64,000 bases of DNA, from the NCBI GenBank assembly GCA_024138015.1, contig JAMXBB010000006.1, forward strand, positions 72,637,555 to 72,701,554. The letters run 5' to 3'. This DNA comes from Lumnitzera littorea (taxonomy: Eukaryota > Streptophyta > Magnoliopsida > Myrtales > Combretaceae). Below are positions 35,291 to 48,229 of this stretch, piece by piece. Made by a program: the position numbers and the translations under genes. The stretch's first letter is position 1. Each line of letters begins with the position of its first letter. Under the pieces are notes generated by a model that was given only the letters and a program-made list of their open reading frames with translations, searched no databases and was not told the origin of the DNA.

Positions 35291-36343
35291 CTTTTTTTTT
35301 TCACATCTTCTAACAACTTCACCAACATAACATTGCCATGTGTACAATATCATGTGTAGAATTTGTTATGCCAATGATTGTTTTTCTTGTATATTTATTT
35401 TTACCTTTTTATATCCTGATTTTTACTTCCTTAAGAAATACCCTTTTGGTCTTTTCCTTTTTAGGCAAGTTATCTTAGTTTATGCGTATAAATATCTTTG
35501 TACTTGTAGTTGTAGAGGACATCAAATAATTCTTAATACACTTTTTGAGTACTTTTCTTCCTTAAGTAAATACTGTTTGTTTACTTTCGGCAACACTTTT
35601 ATTTTTTCCCTTAAGTAAGGTTAGGTGGCAAGTAACCTCATCAGACCAATTTATGCATTATATCAAATTGTGCCGTGAGTTCTCGAAAGTTCTATTGGTG
35701 CATCATATCTTCTAGAGCTGTTCGTAGATTTTGCTTACTATTTTATTTTTCATTTTACCCTTTCGCACTTTCCTTATTAATCCTTTTTCAAACTTTCTGC
35801 AAATTTGGATCCATCCAATGACCAGCCGTATCTATTCTTGGTCTCAGTTCACAACACTTACTTGTATGTAATATGTAGTCTTATGTCTCCATCTTAACTT
35901 ATTGAGTAGTTGGTTGCTCACATTTCTATAAATGTTATTACAGGCACTAGCTTAGAAGCAGCGTCATAACTACCTTAAAACTAACTATCGTTGGATCTTA
36001 AGGGATAGGGAAATAAAAACTGACGAATAGATACATTTATAAGGTTTTAGTTCTTAATTTAGAATTTTCTATTGTCAAATAGGGTATTACTTAGGTAAGA
36101 TTATGGTACGAAATCATGTAAATATTAATTATAATATTTGAATTCTAGTATATATTTTTCATACTTTCTTAGGTAAATAACTTATTTAATTTGTGAATTG
36201 TTTACTTCAAAGCGAGTTAGTCGTGAACACCTTATGTAAATTAGGTTTAAGATAGTGGTTGTTAGCTTTTATCCTAAAATAGTTTACACGGTGGGACAGT
36301 TACGACTCTACCGTTTTGAGGCATAACAACTTTTACGTATCTC

Positions 36344-37450
36344 TAATTATATTCATGCACTACAACTTCATGTAAACATTTAGACTCTTCCTCATCTATA
36401 CTGTATTTGGTAGATGATCTTCATTCTCTAATAGATCTCCTCAACTTTATCTATTGATTTTAATGTTACAGTCTTAAATTGAATCTTGCATATCTCCCCT
36501 ATTGTTGAAAATCTATAGATGAGCGCACTAAATCTAAGTTTTTGGGGATTTTACTTAGGACTTAAACTCTCCTTATCTTCTATATTTCCTTGACGAAAAG
36601 TACATCTTTACTTCTAATAAATTTCTTCATTGCTAGATCTCATAATCTATAATTATATTTATCATATGCATAATAATAATAATAAAAAGAGAGTACAACT
36701 CTGCTCTTTCATACTTAGGAATATGTAGGAATGCCCTATGATTAGATACTTGCAAACGATCATAAGAAATATTCTTACATATCTATACTTTCTATAGGTT
36801 ATGGCTATATAGAGCTTATGAGGGAAATATGTTGATAAGTCGACTGCTAACCTCATTACTTCTCCCTAAAGTGATTTAGATAACTTCGTATGAAGAATAC
36901 ATACTTAATTCTTTAGGTAATAATGCAATTCATCATTTTTACAATACTATTTTTGCTGTGGGGTCTTTCATATTGTTTTTTCAATTTTAGTTCCATAATT
37001 TTTGCAATGGAGGACCTTTATATTCATCTCTATTATATGCTTAAATACATTTCAATTATCTTCCAATTTTTTTCTCAACTTTATAATGAAATTGCTTAAA
37101 TCTATCCAAAACTTGATTTTTGGATTTCAAAACAAAATGTCTATAATTTTCTATAGTGATCATTAATAAAAATTACAAAATGAAGGCACCATCTATTATT
37201 TTATCTTTCAAACATCCATATGTACTAAGTCAAGTATATGAGATTTACTAGAATGTGGATTTCTATAAATGCAATCCTATATTGTTAATCAATGAGACCA
37301 TCAATGCGAACTTTTAGAGGAGTACATTTTATATCGAGTATAAGTTGTTTCTTGCCAAATAGTTTGAGTTGTCTCTCGCTCACAGAGCCAAGTGATAAAA
37401 ATTCTATCAGCTCCCTTTTATTGAGTTCTATAGCCATTTAGCAAACAACA
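36344..37450 (-). pseudogene. Ty1/Copia pol fragment 2: integrase
   Basis: On the minus strand, near 37,040-37,140, the frame reads LKSKNQVLDRFKQFHYKVEK and then LKCI, NRDEYKGP. This corresponds to the Copia integrase core around the second catalytic Asp and the DNGGEY-like motif, here decayed to NRDEY. The upstream part (37,140-37,200) gives the decayed F.DDYSRK-type region. Near 36,370-36,420, DEEESKCLHEVVVHEYN matches the linker just before the RT domain, whose continuation is at 29,085. The two fragments are one element opened by E2. Confidence 0.75.
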
Positions 37451-38672
37451 TTGTTCTTTTTTTCTTTATTCTAAGATGTTATACGTAGATGTTAGGGTTT
37501 AAGCGGAGTAGTTATATACATGTTGCATAAGTGACGAGCTATACATAATTTTCAAGAAGTGATGTGAGAAAGATAATTAGCAAGAAGAATTGAGAGAATA
37601 AGGCAATGAAGAGGAATATACAATCTTAGTATTTCAAATGTATAAGTGATATACAAGATAACCTTAGAGAACCTTGAGTTATAATTTGAGCGAATAAAAT
37701 TGATTCTTTATCAGAATTTTTTACTTCATCTTAGAGAGCAAAGTTCTTGTAAAGCAAACTTATTTCTCAATTCTTTCTAAGAGTTGCAAATAGGAGAAAA
37801 GGTTGGGTATTTATAAGTTATTGAGTATGATAATGGATTGATAATAGATTATATAGGTGAACAATTAATGAGATGGAGCTTGTGTAATTTATGATTATTT
37901 TGAATAAGCTTACTAATGGCCCACCAATAATAGACCAAATCAATTTTCCTTGAATTATCCCAATAATAATAGATAGGAGGCTTACTACCTAGACCATGAG
38001 TTGAGTAACTTAATAATTAATGCAATAATTAATATAATTAATGATGGGGATTATTAAAAAGAATGACATCATAATAATAATATAACAAGGTATGTGAAGA
38101 ATTTGGAAAATCTCGTTACTGATACACAAATTAAAAGAAAAAATTGAGCATAAGAATATGGTGTCGATCTAAAGTCCGAGTGATGAATTTGATTTTCGTC
38201 CAACCGACTTGGATCTAATAAGTTTTGATTCCATTTCTACAACGTCCAAGTTAGTGCCCCGCCCGCGGAAAGGAGTGTCACCTAAAATCACACTATTGAA
38301 CCTCCTATGAAGATGAATAGACCACGTAACCCCTCTTTGAGGACACGTTTCATTCATCCACTGGCTGCACCAAAATATTCCTAAGCTCAATCGGTTTAAT
38401 TCCAACTAACACGAATCAAAGAAAGATAAAAAAAGAACAAAATAATAATAATAATAAGAATAATAATAATAATGGATAATACAGTGGAAAGAAAAAAAAA
38501 AAAAAACGAGTTTTTTTCTCTCTCTCCTCCACTGCCAAACACTTCCTCATCTCATCTCCAAAACCTTAGTACCTTCAAGCTCGAAGAAGGACTCATGCAA
38601 AGCTGAATCCTATTTTCTCTCTCTCCCCTAAAACCTCTCGCCATTTCTCCAAACCCTAGAAATTGATTCCAA
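37451..38672. other. upstream region of ALB3, with AAT microsatellite
   Basis: Probably contains the decayed end of the Copia element (37,450-38,060, AT-rich, no LTR identified) and then the ALB3 promoter. A GC-richer stretch at 38,160-38,410 has an open minus-strand frame of 78 codons that I cannot assign. An (AAT)n run lies at 38,439-38,474. From 38,510 to 38,660 the DNA is CT-rich, as in many plant 5' leaders. No TATA box could be picked with confidence. Confidence 0.5.
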
Positions 38673-41600
38673 ATGGCGAAGACCTTCATTTCATCTCCGT
38701 CGTTTATCGGCGCGCCACTTCCGTCTCTCTCTCGCAAGGGAATCAGAACGCTACCTCACGACCGTCGAGTGTTGAACAACACGCGAGTCAGGTTCAGCTT
38801 CAATGAGATTCCTCCAATTCATTCGTTTGATTCCACGATTGATTTCAGCGAAATTGTGAGCCGAGCTGAGAGCTTGCTCTACACGCTCGCGGATGCTGCA
38901 GTGACGGTGGACTCTGCTCCACCTACTGCAACGGATACTGTTGTGCAGAAGAGTGGAGGATGGTTCGGTTTTATATCGGATGCTATGGAGTTTGTTTTAA
39001 AGGTAATAGCATGAAATCATGAATCTATAATTGCTTTTTCTCTGTATAGGCACCTATAGTTGATTGGAAATTATTGATTATATGTATTCTAAGTTTCGAT
39101 TGGTTAGATTTCTATTGAATAGTCGTAACTGACCCTGTAAAGTTGTTAATAGAGTTAGTTACTGTAGCTTGTTTTACTTGGATGTAGTTTAAGTAGCTCA
39201 AATTGCTCGTCTGGTACATTATAAGCTTGCCATATGTGAATTTGAATCGTTTTTATTAAGCTTTTAATAGCTCGAGGATCTAGAGCTTTCCAACTCTTAG
39301 GCGATGCAAATAGCTGGAGTTATTATATCATGCAGTTGATGTTATTGACATATTCAATTTGTACAAGATTATCTTACTTTAAAACTATGTGTCTTTATCA
39401 TTCTTTTATCAGAATGATTGCACACTAACACTTTCATCCAGATAGTAATGGAGTTGACTGTTGAGTATTGATTAAAATTGAACTTGTAATTGTTTTATTT
39501 AGGCCACCATGGAATTCATTCATTGGCCATTTCATTTAAGTCTACTCGAAAAAGATTGTTTGTGCTGGATTTCCATATCTAACTTTTTAAGTTTTAAAGC
39601 TATGCTTGCTATTTCATGGATGTGTTTTCACTTGGCTCAAGCCATATTCTTCTCCAGTTGAAAAAAAAAGGCAAAAAAAGTTAGAGATACATAGGTCCAT
39701 GAAAGCTTTTTTTGTCTTTCTTCCAGATCTTGAAGGATGGACTTAGTGCTCTACATGTGCCTTATGCTTATGGGTTTGCCATCATATTACTAACTTTTAT
39801 TGTTAAAGTAGCTGCATTTCCTCTGACGAAGCAACAGGTGAGTTCTAATCTCTCATTCTAATATATTTATGTTCTCTTTTGCTGGTTTTCTTTACATTTC
39901 TCTGCCATACCCATTTTAATTATTAGACTCGAATAGTAGGACAAACTGAAGGGTTTTTAAGATGGGTATGACAAGGAAAATTGATGAGTTTGGGTAACAA
40001 AACTTATGGTCAATGCTTTACTAAAACATATTGTTCATCTCCTGCTGTTTATGATATGCAGGTGGAATCAACGTTAGCTATGCAAAACCTGCAACCAAAG
40101 ATTAAAGCTATCCAGCAAAGATATGCAGGCAATCAGGTGAGATGCATTTGCAGATATCTGGGCTTTTATTGAGAACTTCTATATTTAGTAATTTTTCTCT
40201 TATCCTACTTAAGGAAAGAATACAACTTGAAACATCCCGACTCTACAGGCAAGCTGGGGTCAATCCTTTGGCAGGTACTGCATATATTCAGAACCTTCAT
40301 TAATGCCTAGTAGGATAGTTAAATACATTCCTTACTGCCCCTGCATCATAAGAAATCCTTTTTTTAATCCTCTCTCTACATTCATATGACATTAATGCTG
40401 TTGGTGCATCTACATGACATCAGTGGAGAAACATTTTCCAGACAGATTTTGCGAGATGGAAACCTTTATTTGACCCCAGTATTTCTTTTTTGGGTAAGGT
40501 TGACCCAAGTTTTTCAGTCCTCAATTAAATAGAAGTCCTCTCAATATAGCAGATTTAAAGAAGATGTATGCTTCATCAGTTTTTCTTAGATCATAGACTG
40601 TTTGTTTGTGGTTCGTTTGGTTGATCAAACACCTATTTACATCCATCTCTGGCATAGAATTGTCATTGTGTGGTTCTAGACTAATCTCATTCTTGTGTGA
40701 TGTTTGGATCGTTTAATTGCTTGCTTAAAATGTGTTTACAGCATCCATCTATCTTTCATAATAACCTTCAATGTATTCCTTTATATAGGATGCTTCCCTA
40801 CTTTGGCTACTATACCTGTATGGATAGGTCTATATCAAGCTCTTTCTAATGTGGCAAATGAGGTAAAGTTAATAGGACATTGTTTAACTACCTTGCTTCA
40901 TGTTTTTAGTATAATTCTTTTCATTTCATGCGACTAGTGCAAAATGATTATTTTGCAAATTGCAATTGTTCAGAACAGCTTAAATTTTGGGTAATTAATT
41001 GTTGTCCTGTAGGGTTTGCTAACAGAAGGTTTCTTCTGGATCCCTTCTTTGGGTGGCCCTACTACGATTGCTGCTAGACAAAGTGGATCTGGCATTTCTT
41101 GGCTTTTACCCTTTGTGGTATGAAAAAATATTGAAGTTTTATACTTGTTCCTTATTGCTCTTTGCTCCAATATTTTGCATTTATTCTCAAAAAGGCCTAA
41201 GCTTACCATCTCCTTGTGAGTACATGAAGTCCATCATGGTAGTAGTTGTGAAACTGCAAACTGGAAAATATCAGCGTGAATGTACTGAGCATCATTTTAC
41301 TCGAGTAGAATGCAATTTCTTGTTTGGCCTTTGGTTTTCCCTGAAGAATTTTTTATTTTTATCTGCTGGTAGAGTTTTTCATCAAAACGGTCAATCGACC
41401 CTCAATTTAACTGCTAAAAACGAAACATTTGCATTGACAGGAACAATTACATTTATTTTTGAATCAGAAAACTAAAGTAGTCTAAATTGCTTTATGAATT
41501 AAAACTTAGTGAGGAACAATCAACAACACTGCCAAAAGTGTTGCATTGCCATCCTTGGATGTAGTGGAAAACCCACCCTACTCTAGGAGAATCCATGGCA

Positions 41601-44087
41601 AATTTGCCACCACAGATGGGTTTCATGCTTAATATTAAGGGAGAAATTATGGATCCATCTCTGTTGTCTGGGAGCACAGCTATACACAAAATGCCCTGGG
41701 TGAGTCAAATGGGTCCTTAGCTCATATCCACAATTTTCAGTTGTGTTAAGTTTGCTAGGGATGGATTCTTTGTGTTTGATATGAATTTTGCAAACCCAAC
41801 ATATTTATTAATTATATAGTGTCTTTTGCAACTTCTTATTGCTTGATATTGAATGAAAATCTAATCCATCATGCAGGATGGCCATCCTCCACTGGGGTGG
41901 CATGACACTGCCGCATACCTTGTTTTACCTGTTCTCCTAGTAGTTTCTCAATATGTCTCCATGGAGCTCATGAAACCACCCCAGGTAAAGATATGAGTGA
42001 AATTCTAGTCATTTGATTCGCCTTATCTGCTCTCTTATGCCATAAGAAATCTGATTGTCTTCTTTTTGATAGACTGATGATCCAGCTCAAAAGAATACCC
42101 TTCTCGTTTTCAAGTTTCTCCCTCTTATGATTGGATACTTTGCCTTGTCTGTTCCATCAGGACTATCGATTTATTGGTAAGTACGTTTTTTCAGCTTATT
42201 ATAGTGTTGTTTGACCTCTATTTGTCAGAAACTCATTTTTGTGCTTCTCTGTTATCTTTCTGTTCCCCTTTCTTTCTACCTTCTGCATTGAGATTTGGTT
42301 ATTTAAAGGCCAGGGAATGTAATGAACTATATATTTGCTTTTCCACTTTGTCACTGAATCTGTTCTGTGTTTTGTTGTGAAGTTCAGAATCCTAATACTA
42401 CTCCCATAATGAATTTGTGTTTCATGCACTGCTAATGCAGATGTTGCTTCCATATCCATATTTTATATATTAATATGATGCAGCAAGCCATAGATTTATT
42501 GCCATTGGGATTTTCAATGAAGGTGTTAACTAAACTTTGAATGAGTAGAGATGACTACTTGGGAAGTTAGAGATTATTTATGGTGGCGTCAGAAAAAATA
42601 GTGGCAATAGCATGTGGAATATTTTACAGGACCACAACCTTCTCACTGGCATTTTGCTGATGGCAAGCACTAAATTGTTTTAGGCGTTTATGTTTTTGTT
42701 GTATCATTTTATTTGGTGTACCTGGCATGTCCCAATTCACCATGTCTTCCACAGTTCATTGCTTGGAACCACTATTTGTCACATTTATTAGATTTTCTCT
42801 CTGTACTTGTTAGCTTGAGTTATGACTCAATATTCATTCATGTTGATAGGTTCACAAACAATGTGCTAAGCACAGCACAACAGGTATGGTTGCGCAATTT
42901 AGGAGGTGCTAAGCCTGTTGTGAATGAAAATGCAAGTGGAATAATAACAGCAGGACGCGCAAAAAGATCAGTATCTCAGCCAGCACAGCAAGGAGAAAGG
43001 TATGTGCTATCCAATGTAGTGTGCACTAGAATTTACTGTATTTTAGATAAGGCCTCATTAAGAAATATTGCATTCCAGGTTTAGAAAATTGAAAGAAGAA
43101 GAAAAGAAGAAGAAATTGAACAATGCACTTCCAGCAGAGGAGGTTAAAACCATGTCTTCAGTATCTGAATCAGAGGAAGAAGGTTCAGATGATAAGGAAA
43201 TTGACAAGGTAGGAGTACTCATCTATATCTCTTTACCCTCATGTTTGGAAAGAGTGGAACTGCCTGTAGTGTCCTCTCACTCAAGATTGCCATATCTTAC
43301 TGCTTTCTGCCATTTCTGAGCATTTTGCCTTATAGCGTGCTGTATTCTTTTATTAACTTATTTTGCTTGGCAACTCGAACTTTTATGGCTGTTGTTGTTA
43401 TGTAAGGAAGAATTAGAGAGGAATGCAAAATGTTATCTTCCTTTCTTTAAGTCTAATATTATGGTTTCGAAGCTCAAAAACATTGTTATCAGCCTGATTT
43501 GTGCTTCAATTACCTGGTGATTTTGAGCTAAGATGGTAAAATTGGACATTGCTGGACCTTGGTGTCAAGTCACAGTCTCTGAACTTTTTCTCTAAGCTGG
43601 TAGGCATGAGCTTATGTAAAAAGTGTGCAGTTATTGACCTATCTTGTTCTTCCATAATAGTTCCAACTCTATCCACCTAACTATGCTTGATATATTAGTT
43701 TGAAATAAAACAGATTTTAGCATATGGTGAATCCATAGTGCTTCATCAAGGTGTTAAGTTTAATAGTTGAATTTATTCGAAGGATAACCTAGAAACATCA
43801 AATGGCAGTTATTTTTGGTATCCAGATAAATTTTACATGTTCTTCATGCTCTTTATGTTGGCATTCTGAACTAAATTTCCATTTTTCAGTGGGAAGCACA
43901 GACTTTAATTTTGATGCAATATCAATAGTATCAGAGTATTAATGGTCGGAATTCAAAGTTAATGCAAACTTGCTTGCAGGATGAAGAGGTTAGGGAGGAA
44001 GCATATGCATCCACTGTTAGCAAAGACGTGCCGGATTTATCTCGACCAAGGAGAAGCAAAAGATCAAAACGGAAGCGCTCTGTGTAA
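38673..44087 (+). CDS. ALB3: ALBINO3, thylakoid membrane protein insertase
   Basis: Oxa1/YidC/Alb3 insertase of the thylakoid membrane, which works with cpSRP and cpFtsY to insert light-harvesting proteins. Eleven exons: 38,673-39,002; 39,727-39,837; 40,062-40,136; 40,214-40,274; 40,789-40,862; 41,013-41,117; 41,877-41,984; 42,073-42,176; 42,850-42,999; 43,079-43,208; 43,980-44,087. All borders are GT/AG and in phase, giving 451 residues with no stop (Arabidopsis ALB3 is of similar length, 462). Residues 1 to about 60 are a Ser/Arg-rich transit peptide. The first core helix is about 125-143 (YGFAIILLTFIVKVAAFPL). CFPTLATIPVWIGLYQAL is at 194-211. Further helices lie near 265-282 and 300-325 (PSGLSIYW then FTNNVLS). 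The charged C-tail (374-451) ends RPRRSKRSKRKRSV. This basic motif is the cpSRP43-binding type kept in ALB3 and, as far as known, lacking in the paralogue ALB4, which supports the name. The start ATG is the first in a CT-rich leader and opens the transit peptide. Confidence 0.96.
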
Positions 44088-44340
44088 TCAGGTTTTGTAG
44101 TGAAAAAAAATTGCTGTTTAAGGTAAGTCCTGTAGAAAATTGTGTCTTAGCTAATTTATGGTGGCCATTTTTAAGCCAGTGCTTCTCATTCTATCATCAA
44201 ATTGTGATAATGTAAAATCGATTTTGTTCAACGAAATCTACTGCCATTGGTGCAGCAGCTCTATAGTTTGATCTTATTACAATATTCTTACATGGTCCAA
44301 ATTATAAATTTCCTAGAAATAAACCAAGTGTAGTGACAGC
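44088..44340 (+). other. ALB3 3' untranslated region with candidate poly-A signal
   Basis: AT-rich DNA follows the stop codon. An AATAAA lies at 44,318-44,323, a reasonable polyadenylation signal. A GGTAAGT at 44,122 could be a splice donor for a 3' UTR intron, but I see no decisive acceptor. Confidence 0.45.
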
Positions 44341-46900
44341 TTGTCTAGTGCAGAGTTGTGGTAATTACAATAGAAGCATTGTGGTTGCAGGATTTTGAAT
44401 ATATTCTAAATAGAAGAGTAGCCATAATTTAGTTAGGCATAGGAAAATCACATTCAAAAGGCGATGAGGTCAAGTTATGATTTCTGTATTCTTTTATATT
44501 TCGAATGAATACTATTAGTCTTTTCAAACTAGTTGATTGCAGACAATGGTAGTTGACTTTTATATATTTGTAGCATGATTCATCTCAGTATGTTGTTTTG
44601 TACTGCTTTCTAGGACACTTTTAAGCTTTGACGGCATTCTCTACATTTTCCTAATAGCTTGATTCTTTATTTATTATTATTATATCTCTTTTTTCAGTTT
44701 ACCAAACTTGATGAATTTTCTATATGAGCCAACCCTGAATTTATACACTTAAATAGTGAACTTGGCCTGTGGGTGCATACTTATGGAAAGAGAGAGGGAG
44801 AGAGATCCAGGCAGCGCAATATGCTTATTTTGATACACTGCATCTGCATTCTAGTTAAAGCTACCTGAACATGAATGTTCTATTTAATTCCACCTCTATA
44901 CATACATTCTGAATATCAGGTATACCCAACCTACCCGAGTACAACTAACCTCCCCAACACCATCGAATTGTCACTGTTCTTGATCTCTCTAAATGCCATA
45001 TAACATTGATGAACTCATTGTTTAGATGGTGGACGGTGGTTTCCTATTGGGTTGGGTCCTGAAGGGGTCTTACGCATCTTCTTTTCTTCTCCCTGCTTTC
45101 AATGGCATAGACAATGAAGTCAAAGAAAAACAAATAATAGCTAAGCGTCATGTGGAGAAGCTGCACAACATCCGATAGGATTTATTTCTCATACATACCA
45201 AAATGGGCCCAGCGTTTTTGGTGCGCAAACTTGTCTGTTCCTCAAATATGAACTTTGAATGAACTGAGGGTTACAATTAGCAAAATACCAAAAAATGTTA
45301 AATCCAAAGACTTCCTGTTTCTTTTGGCAACGCAACACGGTTGGATAATCTTAAAATGATAGAAACCGACTTGCCTGGTTTGACGGTTTGAGCAGTGACT
45401 GCGTTGTAGAAATGTTGTCGCATGGTTGTTAGCAGGAGGGAAGCCAATACAATTTGCAGTATCATCGCTTGTTTTGTCATTCTAGCCATTGTGCAAATTG
45501 AGTTTCCAAGTTTAGTCCTTCTTTGGCACCAAGAAGCGCTTTTATCTGGCATTTGCATATGTGTAATCATTGCCAAACTTGAAAAACATGTCAGAATGTT
45601 TGTTAAAGGTGCCGGGAATCCAATGCCATCACCCACTGGATTTGAGCAGATAAGAAATCTGGACTACTCCTCATTGTGAGTTGACTTCTACTCGGTTATC
45701 ATTAACTAAGCTATGATTGTTTCCATGATAAATTTACGAGTACTTTGCTGAGTGCTTTGTGCTCTTGCGGTCGGCATGGGATGTTGGGACCCGCCTTGTC
45801 ACTGATGCTCTGCCTGGGTTGCTGACATGTCACACAAAGGTCACCACAATTTTGTCTATTAGTGACTTCAAACTTTAAACCATCGACATGAAGTTCAGCC
45901 CTAAGACCAACGGGAGACAAAAAGTCCTAAAGCTGTGGTTAGTTAGAACAGTCATTAGGACTTTTATGTTATACTGCCAATCTATAAATATTACATCCAT
46001 GTAAACAAACTCGAAACCTTCATCTGACGCTTAGCGAAGAATTACTATTGCCAATTACTACAATCAAGTAGCTAAGTCAAAAGTGAATCTTCCCGTGTTG
46101 ACTGGGCTATGGCGAGAGCGAGAAAGGGAAACGCGGACTAACTATTGGAGTAGCAAATGATTTACAGTTGCAGGCTTGATTGGTTTCTCCCAGATTTTTC
46201 AACGAAAAGTAGTCAATGAAATAATGATTGTGTTGTCCCAAAAGATGGATGCTTAAGTCATAGTCATCTCGTTAGAGGTGGTAATTCGGTGGCCCGTATA
46301 CCTCCGCATGTTAAAATTTACGTGCTTTACATGTTTGTACTTTTTGCATATCGAGGTCATTGTGGTCACATGCTTAGATTTTGCGTACTATCATTTTATA
46401 ATATGTGTTGGGCCACATGCTCTCATGTGCTTATAATTGAGCTTTCAATAAGTAATAAAATATCGAAAATATATTTTTTACTATTTTTTGGTATTTACGA
46501 TAAGTTACGGTATTATTTATTTAAAATTTTTTTGAACTCAAATATAGAGCATGTGTTTTATACTATCAGTACGTATTTAAATGATAATTTATTGAGATTA
46601 TTAAGTAATTAGTAAATAAATATAATATGGAAAATATTAATTACATGTGTGAGTTTTTTTTTCGAAACATTTTTATATACGTATGAATATATACGTTGGA
46701 TATTTTTAATTTGTATGTTAAAATATTAATTAAAAAAAGTATACGTTGAAATATAATTATATACATATATGGATATATACATAGATAGATATGTTTATTC
46801 ATATATATTATGTAGAGGTATTTATATATGTATAAATATGTATGTGCGTAAGTGGAAAAATAAATGTATGTAAATACATAAATGAAAATATTTATGTTTA
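44341..46900. other. intergenic DNA, no gene recognised
   Basis: Mostly AT-rich. A less AT-rich part at 45,300-45,950 has overlapping open frames on both strands: + 45,422-45,679, with a hydrophobic stretch TICSIIACFVILAIVQIEF, and - 45,298-45,636. Neither resembles a family I know, and neither shows splice-site or start context that favours it. It may be a pseudogene fragment. Confidence 0.45.
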
Positions 46901-46902
46901 TT

Positions 46903-47456
46903 AGGAGTGGGCGCAGTTCAATTTGGGATGTTTTGCTCCTCATCTCCTACTGAACTGAATTTAATATAATAGTTTAGTTTTTTTTTTTTTTTTTGAAGTT
47001 AAACTTAATCATATAGTTTGATTTTTAAAATTTTTCGAACCTAATTAAAATCGGTTCGATTCAATTTATAGTTAAAACCAAACTTTTACTAAATATTTTT
47101 ATTTCTAATAAATATAAAATTTTAAATGGAATTTACTTGACTTAATTTTAATAATTAACACATAATTATAATAAGGAATAATAAGATATGAAAAATTTAA
47201 TAAAATTTATGAAGATTGATTAAAAAAATATAAAAACGTACAAAATAATTGGTTAACTTTTTTTTTATTTAATTAAACGGTTCGTTTTGATTTAAAATGG
47301 TATGGGTCGACTCGCTTTTCTGAACTAAACCGTCACTATTTATACATAGTCAAACTGTAAACCAAACGATTTATAATAAAATCGCTTTTTTGATTTGGTC
47401 GGTTTACGGTTTGATTCATGGTTCATGGTTTTTTTTTTCTTTTTTTCTTTTTTGCT
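46903..47456. mobile_element. MITE-like element with GTGGGC-type end
   Basis: The left edge reads 'taggagtgggcgcagttca'. The interior carries repeated 'ggttcg', 'aaccaaac' and 'cggttt' words on both strands. The right edge ends in a long T/C run and 'tttttgcttagcc', roughly inverse to the left edge. This matches the style of the very common plant MITEs that begin TAGGGGTGGGCA and are packed with 'aaccgaacc' words. Borders are approximate. Confidence 0.45.
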
Positions 47457-48225
47457 TAGCCATAATGTGTATTGTTAAAACTATGTAGGGATAAATTTAT
47501 AAAAAATAAACATACAAAAATATACTTATGAAATGTATAATTTGGGAAAATATATACACGTGTATTTGTGTACGTATACGCACTTACATATGTACACATA
47601 ATTATATTTAAAGAAATTTGTATAAATATATAGAAACAAATATGTGAGTAGAAAATATGTGTAAATTGGTACAAACATATTTTAGATATATATATATGTA
47701 AATGTTCAGATAAGATATAATACATTGATTTTACTAATTTTAATTATTATATATGTATAACTCCATATATAAAAGAACGATTAAGGAAAGCAATTAACTA
47801 TTAACAAACCTAGAATTAATTTCCATTAGTAAACAATGACTTTATTTATTACATAGAAAATAAGAAAAGAAAGAAGAAAGAAAACATATACAAAGGAAAA
47901 AACAATCCTAAATTTTATCGCATGGTGGGAATAGAGAATCCGATACTCGACCACCACTAGGACCAGGTGAAGGAGGGTGAAGGTAGGTATTGAAAACCTT
48001 CCTACTCAAAATACTCTTGTTGTCAAGTTCACATCTCGTTTATCCTATTATCTTGCCTATTTTATTTGGCTTAAATATCAACAACATCCCTCTTTATAGT
48101 TTTTACTTGGTTTTCAATGTTTCGTATACTTCCTCACATTTTTATGAAGGTTTTCATCATTTGTTGTTGGTTGGTCATCATCGTTCCGAATTGACTGAAT
48201 AGTTCTTTCATGATGAAAGATCTGG
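47457..48225. other. AT-rich intergenic DNA
   Basis: No gene seen. TA-rich with many 'atatata' and 'tacata' runs. The minus-strand open frame at 47,456-47,725, full of Y and I, is compositional. Confidence 0.6.
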
Positions 48226-48229
48226 GGTC

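Larger units (their letters stand above)
29091..36343. mobile_element. 7.25-kb non-coding AT-rich element E2, splitting a Copia element
   Basis: Copia coding sequence stops at about 29,090 and resumes at about 36,344. The 5-mer TAATT is present at both borders (29,086-29,090 and 36,344-36,348). The right part shares blocks with E1: 'tccttagtcgaactaagtga' near 34,745 against 24,752, 'ttgcataagctta' near 34,834 against 24,834, and the last 100 bases before 36,328. An inner boundary-like motif 'aggatgtgacag' sits near 34,228. It holds microsatellites and a GC-richer foreign patch at about 35,005-35,290. No protein family was recognised in any frame. It may be a long LTR-type element carrying later insertions. 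The borders are good to about 20 bp. Confidence 0.5.

Noticed and set aside
41053..41475. Open frame of 140 codons overlapping ALB3 exon 6
   Set aside because: It is in a different frame from the exon and continues through intron 6. The in-phase spliced exons explain the region.
45298..45679. Overlapping open frames on both strands in a less AT-rich patch
   Set aside because: No recognisable domain, conflicting strands and no splice support, so not called as a gene.
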